From Piscicola geometra (lineage: Eukaryota > Annelida > Clitellata > Hirudinida > Piscicolidae): a DNA stretch of 64,000 nt. Of the stretch, positions 49,901 to 62,399 are shown in pieces. The stretch lies in assembly GCA_943735955.1 (NCBI GenBank), contig OX030960.1, forward strand, positions 1,951,816-2,015,815. Direction: 5' to 3'. A program made the position numbers and the translations under genes. Below the pieces are notes generated by a model. The model was not told the DNA's origin, did no database searches, and saw only the letters and a program-made list of their open reading frames with translations. How positions within the stretch are numbered: position 1 is the first letter of the stretch; every line of letters starts with the position of its first letter.

Positions 49901-50085
49901 TTTTTTAATACATTAAATTTTTTTAATACATTAAATTTTTTTAATACATTAAATTTTTTTAATACATTAAATTTTTTTAATACATTAAATTTTTTTAATA
50001 CATTAAATTTTTTTAATACATTAAATTTTTTTAATACATTAAATTTTTTTAATACATTAAATTTTTTTAATACATTAAATTTTTT
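46965..50085. repeat. 18-bp minisatellite ATTAAATTTTTTTAATAC, about 173 copies
   Basis: Continuous 3.1-kb array. Most units are identical. A CATAC-ending variant forms two pure blocks at about 47803-47955 and 49205-49445. Marker variants (ACGTTAAA pair followed by ATCACATT) occur at 47358-47415 and again at 48490-48545, showing block duplication inside the array. Long frames across it (FNTLNF and NVLKKF repeats) are artefacts. Confidence 0.97.
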
Positions 50086-50159
50086 AAAAAAATTTTAACG
50101 GTTAAAGCGTTAATCGAAAGTTTACGTAGATAATCTACGTCGTAGATTAAAGCACAGCT

Positions 50160-50905
50160 CTATTATAAATGTATATATATGATTTTAAGCATGTAACATG
50201 TAACGTTTTTAGTGCAAACCTAATGATAACATGTTTAGTCAAACATGTTTCTTTATTGAGCAAACCAGTATATCTTTAGATTCTCAAATTATTGCCATTT
50301 TTAGGATAGCAACGGGTAGGCGAATTTCCTACTCATAAATTCTAAGAAAATATTAAAGACTTTGAAAATGAGCATTCAACTCATATGCGAACTTAATGAT
50401 ATTTTATGTATTCCGGTATTTGGGTTTTTAGTTTTTGACCAGATGCCATTCCTACTGTTTTTTCTTTATGTATAAAAATGCCATGAAATTGTATAAATAT
50501 AAAATTTGAATTTGTGACAAATATTTGTTTAAAAATTGTTATTATAGTCAACAATTTTTTTATAAATATTTTTTGGGTACATAAAAATTGACAAAAAAGT
50601 ATTTACACCCATAAGTTGTAGGTTTGATTCACATACATCCTGGAGGACTAAAACTCTTGGAGGGTAATGGGCACAACTAATAACAACTTGAAAAAGTAGG
50701 AATAAAAAGAAGAAAAATTATTCTTTTTTTATGACCTGTTATGGGAAACTTTAACGTTGCACTTCAGCTGTGTTGAGTTGAGACATTAAAAACCATTGTG
50801 CTACAATGAATTGTAAGCGTCGTTTGAGTCATTATAAAGCATCCTAAACTGAACATTATGAACTGAAATGTTTTATAGCGGTACGCTTCAAAGTAGTTCA
50901 ATGTG
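50160..50905. other. Intergenic, no gene seen
   Basis: No exons or classified repeats between element B and the promoter of BPI copy 2. Confidence 0.45.
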
Positions 50906-50911
50906 TTTGAA

Positions 50912-51008
50912 GCTGTAATTGGCAAGCTACGACAAATTAATTGTCAAAGTCCTTATGTACCAAAAGAACAAAAAGTAAAACATAATAATGACTAGAAGGT
51001 GTATAAAA
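50912..51008 (+). promoter_or_regulatory. Promoter of BPI copy 2
   Basis: TATAAAA at 51002-51008 lies 50 bp before the ATG. The block 50912-50951 (GTAATTGGCAAGC, TACGAC, TTGTCAAAGTC) aligns with 31940-31979 upstream of BPI copy 1. Confidence 0.7.
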
Positions 51009-51057
51009 GGTTCATTAGGAAGCTACAAGAATCTGTTGGAAACTAAAGACTGGCAAC

Positions 51058-54000
51058 ATGCTCAAAGTGCTTTTGTTAGCAATTGTCCTTCTCTGCATCA
51101 CTGATGCAGGTTTGTTTAGAAAAAACTTCATTTTTTCAGTCTCAATAACTTTGAGTACTTTATATATGTTACCTTGTATACAATTCACATTCAAGAACAA
51201 TCTTTTATGCAGCCAATCCAGGAGTGAAAGTAGTTTTATCGAAGACTGTTTTGAATTTGGCCGCTGAAAAAGCCGTCGATAAACTTGCATCAAAAGTTCC
51301 AAATATAAAATTCCAAAATTTCGATGGAAAAAAATTGTTGTTTCGTTATGAAGTTAAAAATATAGGCGTAAGTTGAAATGTTAAAAATTTTTGTTTTAAA
51401 ATCTTGTTAGTGTATTTAGTGACAATATCTATAGTATGATCAAGTGAGCACAGTTATTTAAAAAGTTAATTTTGTTGACCGTTAATCCGTTAGCTAAGTC
51501 GTTAACTTCAATAACCGTTCATTTGTTTTCTATTCAGCGGAAGTTAACGTTAAACGTTGAAAGGGTAATTTTTATTTGTAAAAATAAAAAAAAGACAGAA
51601 CTCTTTTTTTAAGCCTTGAACACCAACACGAGTCGATTCGACCCATACCATTATTCAATCGCTCACTCTGTTTTTAATTGTGAAGTTATTCCGTTGTAAT
51701 TTTATGAATTTGTCTAATTATTCATTGAAAATCTAAAACACTTTTCAGATGTGAAATATCATTTATAGTTTCGGTTTTACAGCATTCTAAAATTTTTAGT
51801 AACGTTCGCGACCGTATGGGTCGAAACGACCCATGAATTGAATAACACGAATTGAATAGCTTACGTTAAATATTTTAGGGAATTTTTTTCACAATCACTA
51901 AATTAGCAGTTCATTCATTCATAGTTAGCAAAACTAATAAATAATGGACATTTTCGTCAACGTTAAACAGTTTTGTTTTGAATGCATTTTCTGCAGCACA
52001 AACGACTACCTGTCTTGGCTGATGAGTTAAAAAGTACTGGGTAATTGAGAATAATTTTTATATTGCTTCTATCATCATATTTTGTTCATATAGCTCTGCT
52101 CTTAAAATTTTGAAAAGCTGATTTTTTCCCATTTTTTCAACCCTAAAATTCATGCCAGAAAATGGAAATATTTATTGTTCAAACGTCTGTCATATGTTGA
52201 AAAAAACATTTTGGCTAACTAATGGATCAATATATTGGCTAAATAAACTCCAATTTAAGTTATTAGTTATGCAATTGAGCTATGATTCTACGTGTTAAAA
52301 TTTTTCCATCTTCTGTAACCTCCCTCTAGTATGAATTTTCTTAAGGAAAAATATCTTCAATTTTGAAATGCACATGCAGGATTTCCTTTAAAATAAATTT
52401 TCATGAAATGAAAATAGAACAGCAACAATTTAAAATTGTTTAACATGTCTGCGACAACATCACGTAACAACTTGAACTAAAACGACTACCAAAGAAATAA
52501 GAAAACTAAATTTGGAAAAAAAATTATTAATAAAAATGAAAAAGATTATGGAGATTTGTTATTTTCAAAATGATCACTTGAGAATATATATGAAGTTTTG
52601 GAACATCAGACACATCACAGATTAACACACTAACGGACAAATTAACAAACCTATGCTGTAAGGAAAGTTAATCAGTCTGTTAATGAGTTTCAAAGTTTAA
52701 ATAAAAGCTTAATCGTTGATGAATTAACTTTGTGAAGGATTTTCGTTTTTGTCCCAGTTTTTTATATAAGGCATGATATTAAACTATATCGAAGTCATTG
52801 ACAATTTTATTCCAACAATCAGATAACTTCTTTCCATAAACCAACTGCCAATGTGGTTTTGCATCCAAACTCTGGCTTGACGATCCAGCTGCGAGGAGGA
52901 GGAGTGGATTTGCAAGGCAGTTGGGCAGTTAAACTTTTTTCAAGCTGGATCAGGGGGCAAATCTACGCGTCTTCCAGCAACATCGACTTGGATCTTACAG
53001 TTGCTTTAACCGAAACAAACGGCAAACCCGTTCTAATTGCTAGAAGCTGCAATGCTAACCTTGGAGACTTTAAAATCAGAACAAGCGGAAAAATTCTAAA
53101 CTGGCTAATCAATAAAATTATTTCGTTGGTTACCTTTTTTTTTGGAGTCTTCGGGTGTTTTCAAGTTTTAAAAACATTGATCAATTCAATCTATAGGCAC
53201 TTTGATGGAAAAATCCGAAACAAGGCAAAAAGTGAAGTTTGTAAAAGGCTTGTAGATGTGGTGAATAACAACGCTAACAAGGAACTCGCAACCCTCAACC
53301 TCATTGCCAAGGTAACTTTTTGAAGAGTATGATGACATACTCTCGCTGATCATATGATGACATGAAGATTGCTTCTCATTCTTTTAACTGTAAATTAACA
53401 GATAAACAACGACCTGAGCTTGGACTACAGCCTCACTGGAAATCCTTCTTTCAGCAGTGAGTACGTCACTACTGGGCACAAAGGGCAGTTTCTGCACGAT
53501 CCACAAAGAAACTTCCAGGTGATTATAAACTTTGCTAAACTTAGGAAATATTTTCATTCACTTCAAACAAGTTGATTTAATCTTCATTATCTTCTTCCGC
53601 CCCTTTTAGCCACCTCCAATCGGTTTCACCCTGGGAAGAATGCTCGGTATCACGATCTCAGATGAAACGTTGAACAGTCTAGGCAGAGTTATCCACTCAA
53701 GGGGACTTTTCGACTTTTCTTTTATTATCACTGACAAAGTGAGCAAAATAAATTATTTGAAAATATTTATATAATCCAGAAATACCTTATCGACCACATA
53801 TACTACCAATAAGAGTTTAATTTCAAGTAATTTATATGATGTTGTAAAAAATATTTCAGTTTATCAAGGAGTTTATCCAAGGAACACCATTGGAAAAAGT
53901 ACCTCTTTCTATGCGCATCTACTCAAAATCAGCACCAACCGTAATTTCAACGAAAAACAAAATAGTTGTTAATGCGTCAGTATATGCAGAAGTTAAGACA

Positions 54001-54306
54001 CTCGGTATAAAGTTGTCAGTTGATGTCACCACCAATTGTCATGTGAACATGAAAGGGGACCGCATTAGAGCAAAGTTGAGTGACTTAAATTTAAATGTAA
54101 GCATCTTTAAAAAAAAATTATTTTTACATTTGACTGAGACAGATCTGAACAAGATATTGGATAGAGAGGTTCCCCTTAAACTACCTTTCATAAACAGCAA
54201 ACTCGATGAAGGCATTCCTCTACCCAAGGTGGAACATGTCAAGTTCGATAACTTTTTAGTCTCAATTGAAAACCGAGAAATCAAGGCCACTTTTGACGTT
54301 TTGTAA
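51058..54306 (+). CDS. Secreted BPI/LBP-family protein (copy 2)
   Basis: Seven exons: 51058-51109, 51213-51367, 52823-53124, 53197-53311, 53402-53518, 53610-53738 and 53860-54306. All introns are GT-AG, phases agree, and the total is 1317 nt for 438 residues. The signal peptide is 1-17 (MLKVLLLAIVLLCITDA) and the mature start ANPGVKV fits the family. Cys145 and Cys185 are 40 residues apart, the spacing of the conserved disulfide in mammalian BPI, and the text between (GDFKIRTSGKILNWLINKII) is typical of the N-terminal barrel. The C-terminal barrel ends with EGIPLPKVEHVKFDN, the usual BPI ending. The family binds lipids, often LPS, outside the cell. A defence or egg-fluid role is inferred from family alone. 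Intron 2 is 1.45 kb and contains repeats. A poly(A) signal AATAAA is at 54311. Confidence 0.93.
51625..51860. repeat. Inverted repeat in intron 2 of BPI copy 2
   Basis: CGATTCGACCCATACCATTA (about 51632-51651) and TATGGGTCGAAACGACCCAT (about 51813-51832) are inverted relative to each other, with ATTCAAT/ATTGAAT outside. It may be a small MITE. No target duplication was identified. Confidence 0.45.
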
Positions 54307-54310
54307 ATTG

Positions 54311-54316
54311 AATAAA
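54311..54316 (+). terminator. Poly(A) signal of BPI copy 2
   Basis: AATAAA four bases after the TAA stop codon, implying a very short 3' UTR. Other AATAAA matches occur further on, as expected in AT-rich DNA. Confidence 0.5.
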
Positions 54317-54319
54317 TCC

Positions 54320-55910
54320 TATTTTATAAAATTAATTAACTTAATTTTATTTATTTATCTGAATATCTAAAACTGTTTTTTAGGAATTAATTTTTTGAAC
54401 ATTAGTTAAGACCACTTTTAAAATTAAAAGTTTTATTAAACGAGCACCGAAAAACTTATAAAATTTTAAAATTAAAAAAAAAATGTTTGATTCTGGAAGT
54501 TTTCTGTTTTGACTCTTTTTAATAAAAATCATAATGTTATTCTAATTTATAAATAGCACAGTGTAAGTGCGGTTGCTTTTTAAAAAAAGAAATTATTTAT
54601 CAATTTTTAAAATAAATTATCTAATTTTACACGAATTGAATAACTTTTACTTCAACTTTCATCATTCGAAGTACTGGTGAGTTATTTTCAAGTGTGTTTC
54701 AAGTAGGAATCCAAGACTAAAGACTCGGTTTAAACGCTTCCAAAAATAGGATGACAGGCAACGAATCTCAGTAAAAAAACTATCATACATCAATATGCAC
54801 AGGTTACTACAAACTAAAAAAATTGAAAGCTTAGAGAACAGTTATTAAAAATTGCCTAAAGGATCCATTAATTGATCGTGTAAAAGACCCATTAGTAGTT
54901 TGAAACAGTTTTGTTAAAATTTTAAATAAATTGTTGACACCACCACCTTGCACTGTGTGCATGGAAATAAGTTTCAAATGTCGTCAAGCATCCCAAAAGG
55001 TCGCCATCAGCTGCTAAAGGATCACGTTAAGGTGTTAACTTTCCAGAAAGTGAACTTGTCAAGAATTCAGCTGCAAGAATAAATATAAACATGTGACATT
55101 TTAAAATTTATTTAAATCAATTAGAGCCATTTGATTTAAATAGATTTTGAAAACTGCTGATTTTTGTGACCTTGTTTAATATTACCAATAGAACGGCTAT
55201 TTTTCCATATTTCTCAAATCTACGTCTTTCAAAAGGTACATTTTGTATTTAAAAAATGTCAAATAAATGCGAGGCAGTGAATATATGCGATTTGAAAACA
55301 ACTGAAAAGCTTTATACGATCATTTGAATTATTTTTTAGTGAAATTGGTGATAATGATTAGACCTTGTTAACAAGCATCTGTCTACAATTTACTTTGAAT
55401 ACGATATTAAGTTATTGTGAACATTTATTATGAATTTGTTTCTTTGAAGTTAAGAAAGGAGCATTCATAACTATAACTATAACCAGTGATGGGCAACTAA
55501 TTAAATATTTTCAGTTAAACTATAACTATTTTTCAACTAAAAATAATTAGTTTAACTTATAGTTATAAACTTATTTTTGAGAATAGTTAAATAAACTAAA
55601 AAAGAAATAGTTAACTTTTCCAAACTATTTTGCAACTATATTTGTATTCCCTTATGGTCAGGCAGAATCTGAAGCAGCATTAACACTGAAACATTGAAAA
55701 GCACTAACCGTCCACGGTAGCAATAAGCAAGAAAAGAACCAATGTTAATAAGACCTACCTCTTACATTGTCAGTTATTTTTAACCAGATTAAGTTAAAAA
55801 CTGTTAATAACTATAAATTGCGTTAATTTTTGTCACGATATCATTGTCTGATATCATAAATAGGTCTTTTTATGTGCTTTTTATCATTAATAATTATTTT
55901 GATAGACAAC
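54320..55910. other. Intergenic with MITE-like remnant
   Basis: No exons. CAGTGATGGGCAACTAATTA at 55483 looks like one terminus of a hAT-type MITE, followed by AACTATAACTATTT repeats to about 55640. The matching right terminus is not visible. Confidence 0.4.
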
Positions 55911-55914
55911 CTAC

Positions 55915-56935
55915 CTTTCTGAGCGAACTTCCTATGTATTAAATGAATCTTCTCGTTCTTTTTCTGTTTCTTTATTTTATGGTGTTCCACAGGGCTCAAT
56001 CCTTGGTCCCTTACTTTTTATTCTCTATACCTCGGAACTACCTAATATTATTTCTTCATCTTCCTCAAACAGTCAAATTTATGCTGACGACTCCTATATT
56101 TATACATCTTTCACTGACTCTTCTCATGACCTCACTGTCTTCAAACTCAATCCGGACAAATTTGAACTCATATATTTCAATAAAAAATCAAAGTCTTTAC
56201 TATCTCTTCCTTCTTTAGTTTTGCCTCCCCCCTCTTCACTCTCTCTAAACCCTTCATCTTCCATTCGTAGCCTTGGTTTTATTTTCGATTCTAACTTGTC
56301 TTTAGCTCCTCAAATTCTAACTGTATCTAAATCTTGTTACTTCCACATTCGTAGTATTAAACAGCTTTTTCCTTTTTTCGATGATCCTACTTTGCAACTT
56401 CTTGTATCTTTTCTAGTTCTCTCCAGGATTGATTATTGCAACTCTCTTTACTATGGTCTCCCCGATACTACTATAGCTCCTATAAATAAAGCATTTAATT
56501 GTGCTGCTCGTCTTGTTGCTCGTGCTCCTAAGTTTTCTCACATTTCTCCTTATCTTCGTTTGCTACATTGGTTACCTTTGAGATCTAGAGTGACTTTTAA
56601 AATATGCCTAAATATGTTTAAAATTCATAACTGTAATATTCCAATTTATCTTAAAAACCTTATTAAACAACCCCCTAAATCTGGTCTAAGATCATCTACC
56701 TTTAAGCGTTCTTTTCGTTTTCCAGTTAAACACTCTTTTGCTAAACGTTCTTTTTCTTACTGTGGTCCTCTTTTATGGAATTCTTTACCTTATTCTTTAA
56801 CTTCAACTAAGTCACTCATAACTTTCCGTCGAGGCCTGAAGACGTACTTGTTTATGATGTGATGGCTGAGCGCTTTTGTTCACTTAGTAAAGGGCGCTAT
56901 TAAAATCATTAGTGATTGATTGATTGAACTTGGTG
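55915..56935 (+). pseudogene. CR1/L2-type LINE, 5'-truncated
   Basis: Starts within the reverse transcriptase: YGVPQGSILGPLLFILYTSE and IYADDSYIYTS (catalytic motif intact, frame shifted relative to the rest). About 40 codons have then been deleted, and LNPDKFELIYF follows. The long frame 56221-56862 carries SIRSLGFIFDSNLSLAPQI, SRIDYCNSLYYGLP, LHWLPLRSRVTFKI and FSYCGPLLWNSLP. The tail GGGCGCTATTAAAATC ends in TGATTGATTGA. This is the best preserved C-terminus of the family in the window. Confidence 0.88.
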
Positions 56936-56939
56936 TGTG

Positions 56940-58990
56940 TGTGTGTGTGTGTTTACCTTCATTTCGTTGAATAATAATATGCAAATGCTGAAATCTCTAT
57001 TTTCGTTTTAGTTGTAAAGCTTTAATTGTTTTCCGCGGTCACGATGTAACTTTTATCCACGTTAAATAAGCTCTGCTGCGAAAAGAGGTAACACATTTCG
57101 TTAAAAAATATATTCCTAGTAGTTTATTTATAATACAGCCTATTTACATAAATGGTTTTCAATTATTTGATTTTATACATGGCAATAAAAACAGAAATTT
57201 GTACTAAGCAGTTCGGGGCAAAATGGTCGGGGCAAGATGACATCTTGACTCGTTTTTCAGAGTTTTCAAAAATAAATATAATTATGATACTGGAGCTTTT
57301 TTGCTGCTTAATCATCAGTTAATTATTATAAATAAGGAAATTAACGCAAAGAATTAGTGCTGTAAATTTAAGATAAATACGAATGACTAGATTTCATCCT
57401 ATTTTCATGATAATACAATGTATTTTGTTTAATTTGATATTTTCAAAATGGAAGAAAATTTTTATGATTTGTTTACCCAAGTAAAATATTCAAAAGATGG
57501 GGCAAAATGATAATTTAGTAGAGTTGTAGAAAATAACATTATTCTTTAGTTCTAATTATTTTTAAAGGTAAATGTTAATATATTTAGTACTCCAAATGAA
57601 TCCTCTAACAGTTCATAAAAAAAAGTGTTGTATCTTCAAAAATAAAATAACAAAAGGACATAAATCGTTAACCAGGTCATCTTGCCCCGGTCTCCCCTTC
57701 TTAGCATAACTGGACAGTTTACTAATCTTTTGGACCTTACTGTCCCACAGTATCTCTGATTTCCTTTTAAAGTTCGTCAATTAGCTTCAGTGAGCTGAAA
57801 CTTTATCTTCAAAATTACATTTGCGAGTTTAGATACTAAATTCAAAACAACACTAGCACTAAGACCCAGCTTTTTGTTATTTACTGGACCTGTTGCTTCC
57901 TGGTAGGATCAGACTTGAATTGAATAACCAAGACGGTTGCAAAAACACTAAAACTTGAGCCCAAACCTTATTGGCTTCCATAAGTTTCTCCACACTGTAT
58001 GGTGCCATGCTTTCATTAACACTGAAGCTTCCAAGAGAGCATTTTCTACACATTTTTTATTTAGAAAAACAATTGGAGGTCTAACTTCGGTGAGTTAATC
58101 TTTTTTAAAATTATTTTTTCTTTTTTGTACAACGAATGAAATGAATATTTATCAACTTGAAGTAAAATTTGACAGCCTCCTTTCATGCTCACTGTTCCAA
58201 TAATGGAACATTATAAATTTGTTAAAAATTAATAATAAGTAGACTAGAAATAAATGAGTTTTAAAAAAATATAAATAAAGGAAGGATAAGTTATTGAGAA
58301 TAGGCATTATAACATAATACAGGAAGTTTGGAAATTTTAGTAATTATTTTTCATTAAACATATTTTCAAGCTATTTTTTTACTTCTTTAAATAGGAAACA
58401 GTATCAACAAAATATAATTTTAAGATATTCAACAAACTATTAAAACTCTTTGTAGTTAAGTAAATTAAAACAACTTTCAATTTACAAATTAAAGATCTAC
58501 TGGTTATTTAATCTTTTGTTAATTTTTTGATGTTTAAATTATGGAACACTGAGCAAATATGGATTAAACATCATTAACTTAATTTAGGCTGATATGCAAC
58601 TTTGAAAAAAGTTTAAAGTTAAGAAGCTGAATTTATGATATTTTGAAAATTCTCACGCCACCACTAATTTATTTTATTTGATACCACTACTTGGTCGAAT
58701 ACGACCCAAATACTTTCAACTATTCGACTAAGAAATGAATATTCGACACAGCTATAGTGATAACGGTAACCGGTGTTGATGTCGTTGTCACTATAGTGAA
58801 CTTCATTTCATTCTAAAGGATTACATGTCAAAGTACATTTCAAAATAAAAAAAGACACTTTATTTTAAGAAAAGTTCAATGTCATCCTATTGTTCCATTT
58901 TCTAAAATTCCTATGGGAATTACGAAAGACATTCTTTCAAAGCATGGGGTCTAATGAAGCGTTGTTAAATTTTTTTTGTATTATCTATCA
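56940..58990. other. Intergenic, possible old repeats
   Basis: Motifs GGGGCAAAATGGTCGGGGCA (57216) and GATGGGGCAAAATGATAATT (57498) suggest an old repeat. A short hairpin lies near 58751-58795 (CTATAGTGATAAC / GTTGTCACTATAG). No gene. Confidence 0.4.
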
Positions 58991-59009
58991 TTTCATTTTT
59001 TCTTGCCTG

Positions 59010-59135
59010 AGGAATAGGCCATCAACCAGCTTCCACTAGGCAAGCGGTTCTGAGCGACTTCTTCTAGATGTTCCCACGCTCTCTATATTAATCTTGTATC
59101 CGCCTCCAGTTCTGGTGTGCCAAATGCTTTTCGAA
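59010..59135 (-). pseudogene. LINE C-terminal remnant
   Basis: Minus-strand reading FGTPELEADTRLI, RAWEHLEEVAQNRLP and, after a frame change, WKLVDGLFLRQEK resembles the conserved end of LINE ORF2 proteins (a Glu/Asp-Arg-x-x-W block). It is very short, so the subfamily cannot be set. Confidence 0.45.
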
Positions 59136-59139
59136 TGCA

Positions 59140-60160
59140 CTTTTTTGATGTTGAATCCTTCCAAGTTGCACTGAAAGCTTTTCGAAAAATTTGAAAATTT
59201 TGAGAATTTCAAAAGACTGATGTTTGGTTTTTCTTTATAAGTCTTTGTTTGAGATCTTGTCTGACCAATGGATCTTCAAAATATTCCTCAAACAGGTGAC
59301 TTAAATCATTTTTCCAATACTTAACAACAAATCTTTGTACTTGCTCAGTATAAACTTGTGTGCTTGGTGTGTTTGTTTGTATGTTTATACGTTGCTTGAA
59401 AACTTAAAAAAACAATAACTTTTCTTTTATGATTTTCAATTAATAATTGCTATTTTTGATACTCTAATTTGATGTTGTTTTTGCGGTTTTTAGAAGCACA
59501 AAGAATGACAATCAACAGAACCAACTGGACTAATGACTGAAAACTGAAAAATAAAATAATTCAGATTAACAGGTGAGTTGACAATTATAACACATTTCCA
59601 AGAGATATCTGAGATTATTTCGAAAAATATACAAATTGTCGAATGGTGTAGTTTAACTTGAAGTGTTATGTTCAATAATCTCATTTTTACATTGGAAAAA
59701 GCTTTTTTAAATCTTTTTGTCTGTTAAGGATGAAATTGTTCAAACAAAAGATACTCGATTCAGTCATGTTTACCTCTCAGTTAATCATTGGTTTGACAAA
59801 AACTAAAAAAGTAATCTTTAATAGAAAAACATATTGTTGGTCTTGACTGATCGGAGACTAGCTGTGAGTGCAAATGAAAATAACCTATAAGTTAAAGAAT
59901 TTAAAGGCAGCTTAACAAGATTTAGTGGAAAGCTCCGTTCTCAGCAAGATACACTGCCGCATCCTACAAATCTCAAACTTCATTCATTTTTTTGCCTTAG
60001 AAAAGCAGTAAGAGACGAAAATAAAGTAACAACTCTCCTGCTTACGTTAAAAAATTAACAAGCAAATTAATTCTTGACCTGAGCTTATGAAGGTGAGATA
60101 AGTTGTATTTAGGGCACTTCTTATTGAATTAGAAGAACAAAAATAATAACAATAATTTAA
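59140..60160. other. Intergenic upstream of BPI copy 3
   Basis: No exons seen. AACAAGCAAATTAATTCTTG near 60058 weakly resembles part of the upstream block shared by BPI copies 1 and 2. Confidence 0.4.
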
Positions 60161-60168
60161 TATATAGT

Positions 60169-60176
60169 ATATAAAA
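60169..60176 (+). promoter_or_regulatory. TATA box of BPI copy 3
   Basis: TATAAAAA lies 66 bp before the ATG, the same arrangement as in the two other copies. Confidence 0.65.
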
Positions 60177-60241
60177 AGAGAATTATCAAAGGTGAAAGAG
60201 ACTTTTTATTTCATTTGCTAGAAAGAAATAAGCTTGGCAAC

Positions 60242-62132
60242 ATGTTTCAAGCGATGCTCTTAGCCATCGTACTATTGTGCATTGCTGAAACAGGTTGTTA
60301 AAAGCCCAATTTTTTAAAGCATTTTTGGTTGATATTTAAAAGTAAATTCATTAAAAAAATTAATGTATCTCATCATAACATAAATATTCTGACAAATCTC
60401 TAATGCAGCGAATCCAGGAGTGAAGGTATTTATATCGAAGAGAGCTTTCAATTTTGCCGCTGAGAAAGCTATCAGAATATTTTATACAAAAGAAAATGAC
60501 ATAAGTTTCCCAAACTTTGAAGGAAAAAATGTTTTCCATTACGAAATTAAAAATACAAAAGTGAGTTATTAAACACCTATATAAAGCTTTTGTGTATTTT
60601 CCGCCAATTTCATTATAGTAATTTATCCCATTTTATACGAACTGTTCCATTTTCAGATCACTTTCCTCAATAAACCAACTACGAACGTGATTTTAAATCC
60701 GAACGTTGGTTTGACAATTCAGCTACGAGGAGGAGGACTGAGTATGCAAGGCAGTTGGGCAGTTAAAATATTCGGGTGGACAAGAGGACAAATCTTTGCA
60801 TCTTCCAGCAATTTTAACTTGGATCTTTCAATTTCATTGAATGGAAAAAATAGAAAATCTGTTCTAATTGGAGGCAGCTGCAATGCAAACATTGGAGAAT
60901 TCAAAGTTGAAACCACTGGAGGCCTTCTGGGCTGGATCATAAACATCATTATCTCGTTGGCTTCACACAATCTCTAATTTCTAAGCTTCAATTACCTAAA
61001 ACATAATCGTCATTGACGTTCACTTAGTTTTCATTCCTAGGTTCTTCAAAGGCAAAATCCGAATCACAGCTGAAAAGGAAATTTGCAAAAAACTCGTCAA
61101 TGCGGTGAATGAAAATACACAGAAAAAACTCGAACTAAACAACCTGATCGCCAAGGTATTCGTTGGATTGTAGGATGTTACAAATCCTTTGTTTATATGC
61201 TATCTTGCAACTTTCCTCAGGCTATCACAGCTTGTATAAATAACTTTTTATAGATAAACAACGACCTGAGCTTGAACTTCAGCCTCACTGGAAATCCTTC
61301 TTTCAGCAGTGAGTACGTCACTACTGGGCACAAAGGGCAGTTTCTGCACGATCCACAAAGAAACTTCCAGGTAAACATTAGTTAATTGAAATTAAATTAG
61401 CTTTAACAAACTTAAGAATTCTTTTTTTTCAGCCTGCTTCTTTTGGTTTCTCCAATTTCAAAAACATGCTTAGTACCACGATCTCAGAGGAAACGTTCAA
61501 TAGCCTAGGCAGAGTCATCCACTCTAGAGGACTTCTAGACTTTTCTTTCAATATCACTCACGAAGTAAGCAAAATCAGATTTATTTAATTCATTTAGTAG
61601 TAAAATTATATTCTTGTTCTTAACGGTAAAATACTCACAAAGAAAAAAGTCATAATAATGTTTTTAAAAACCATTAAAGCTCTTCAAGAACTTTATTCAG
61701 GACCTATATTTTTCGGACTTTAGTTTGCTTTTGCGCATATACTCAAAGTCAGCTCCAATCGTCACTTTAACACAAGACAAATTACTTGTTGGCGCGTCAT
61801 TGTACGCAGAATTCATGACTTCAAAACCGATTCTTAAGTTGGCAGTTGATGTGGCCACCAGTTTCTATGTGAACATAAAATACCCTAACGTCATAGCATT
61901 GCTGAGAGATTTAGATTTGAACGCAAGCATCGTACAGAACAGTATAGACTTTGAATTTGACGATAATGAACTAAACACGGTTTTGGATGAAGTGATTCTT
62001 ATTGGACTACCCTTCATCAACAGCAAACTCGAAGGAGGCGTTCCTCTGCCCAAGGTAAAAGACATCAACTTTGATAATTTCCTCATCTCAGTCGAAAACA
62101 AAAAAATCAGGGTTGCTTGTGACGTCTTTTGA
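60242..62132 (+). CDS. Secreted BPI/LBP-family protein (copy 3)
   Basis: Seven exons: 60242-60293, 60409-60560, 60657-60955, 61041-61155, 61254-61370, 61433-61564 and 61701-62132. Junctions fall at the same places and phases as in copy 2; 1299 nt, 432 residues. Signal peptide MFQAMLLAIVLLCIAET, then ANPGVKVFISKRAF. Cys143 and Cys183 keep the 40-residue BPI spacing. The C-terminus EGGVPLPKVKDINFDN matches the family. Exon 5 differs from that of copy 2 at only two of 117 bases, while the other exons are clearly more diverged. Introns are short (about 60-140 bp), without the 1.45-kb intron 2 of copy 2. It is the third member of a tandem, same-strand series at 32, 51 and 60 kb. A (CTA)n tract follows the stop codon and may lie in the 3' UTR. 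Confidence 0.93.
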
Positions 62133-62173
62133 ATTCATACAATATTTCTAACATGATAATCATTTTAAGTATA

Positions 62174-62395
<222 letters not shown>

Positions 62396-62399
62396 CAAA

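Larger units (their letters stand above)
45213..50152. mobile_element. hAT-type element B, inflated to 4.9 kb
   Basis: The right end, read on the minus strand, is TAGAGCTGTGCTTTAATCTA, the same terminal sequence as element A (17102). The left end has lost its first bases but matches the subterminal repeat of the 19.09-kb copy (GCGTTAATCG). The order inside is hAT transposase 3' end (minus), CR1/L2 tail, BED-side region, then an 18-bp array. The homologous region of element A lacks the transposase piece and the array. No target duplication could be confirmed. Confidence 0.7.

Noticed and set aside
46887..50098. Frames of 94-305 codons with FNTLNF or NVLKKF repeats
   Set aside because: The 18-bp array is open in several frames on both strands because its unit is a multiple of three without stops.
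55483..55820. Complete hAT MITE starting CAGTGATGGGCAACTA
   Set aside because: No matching right terminus or target duplication could be found.
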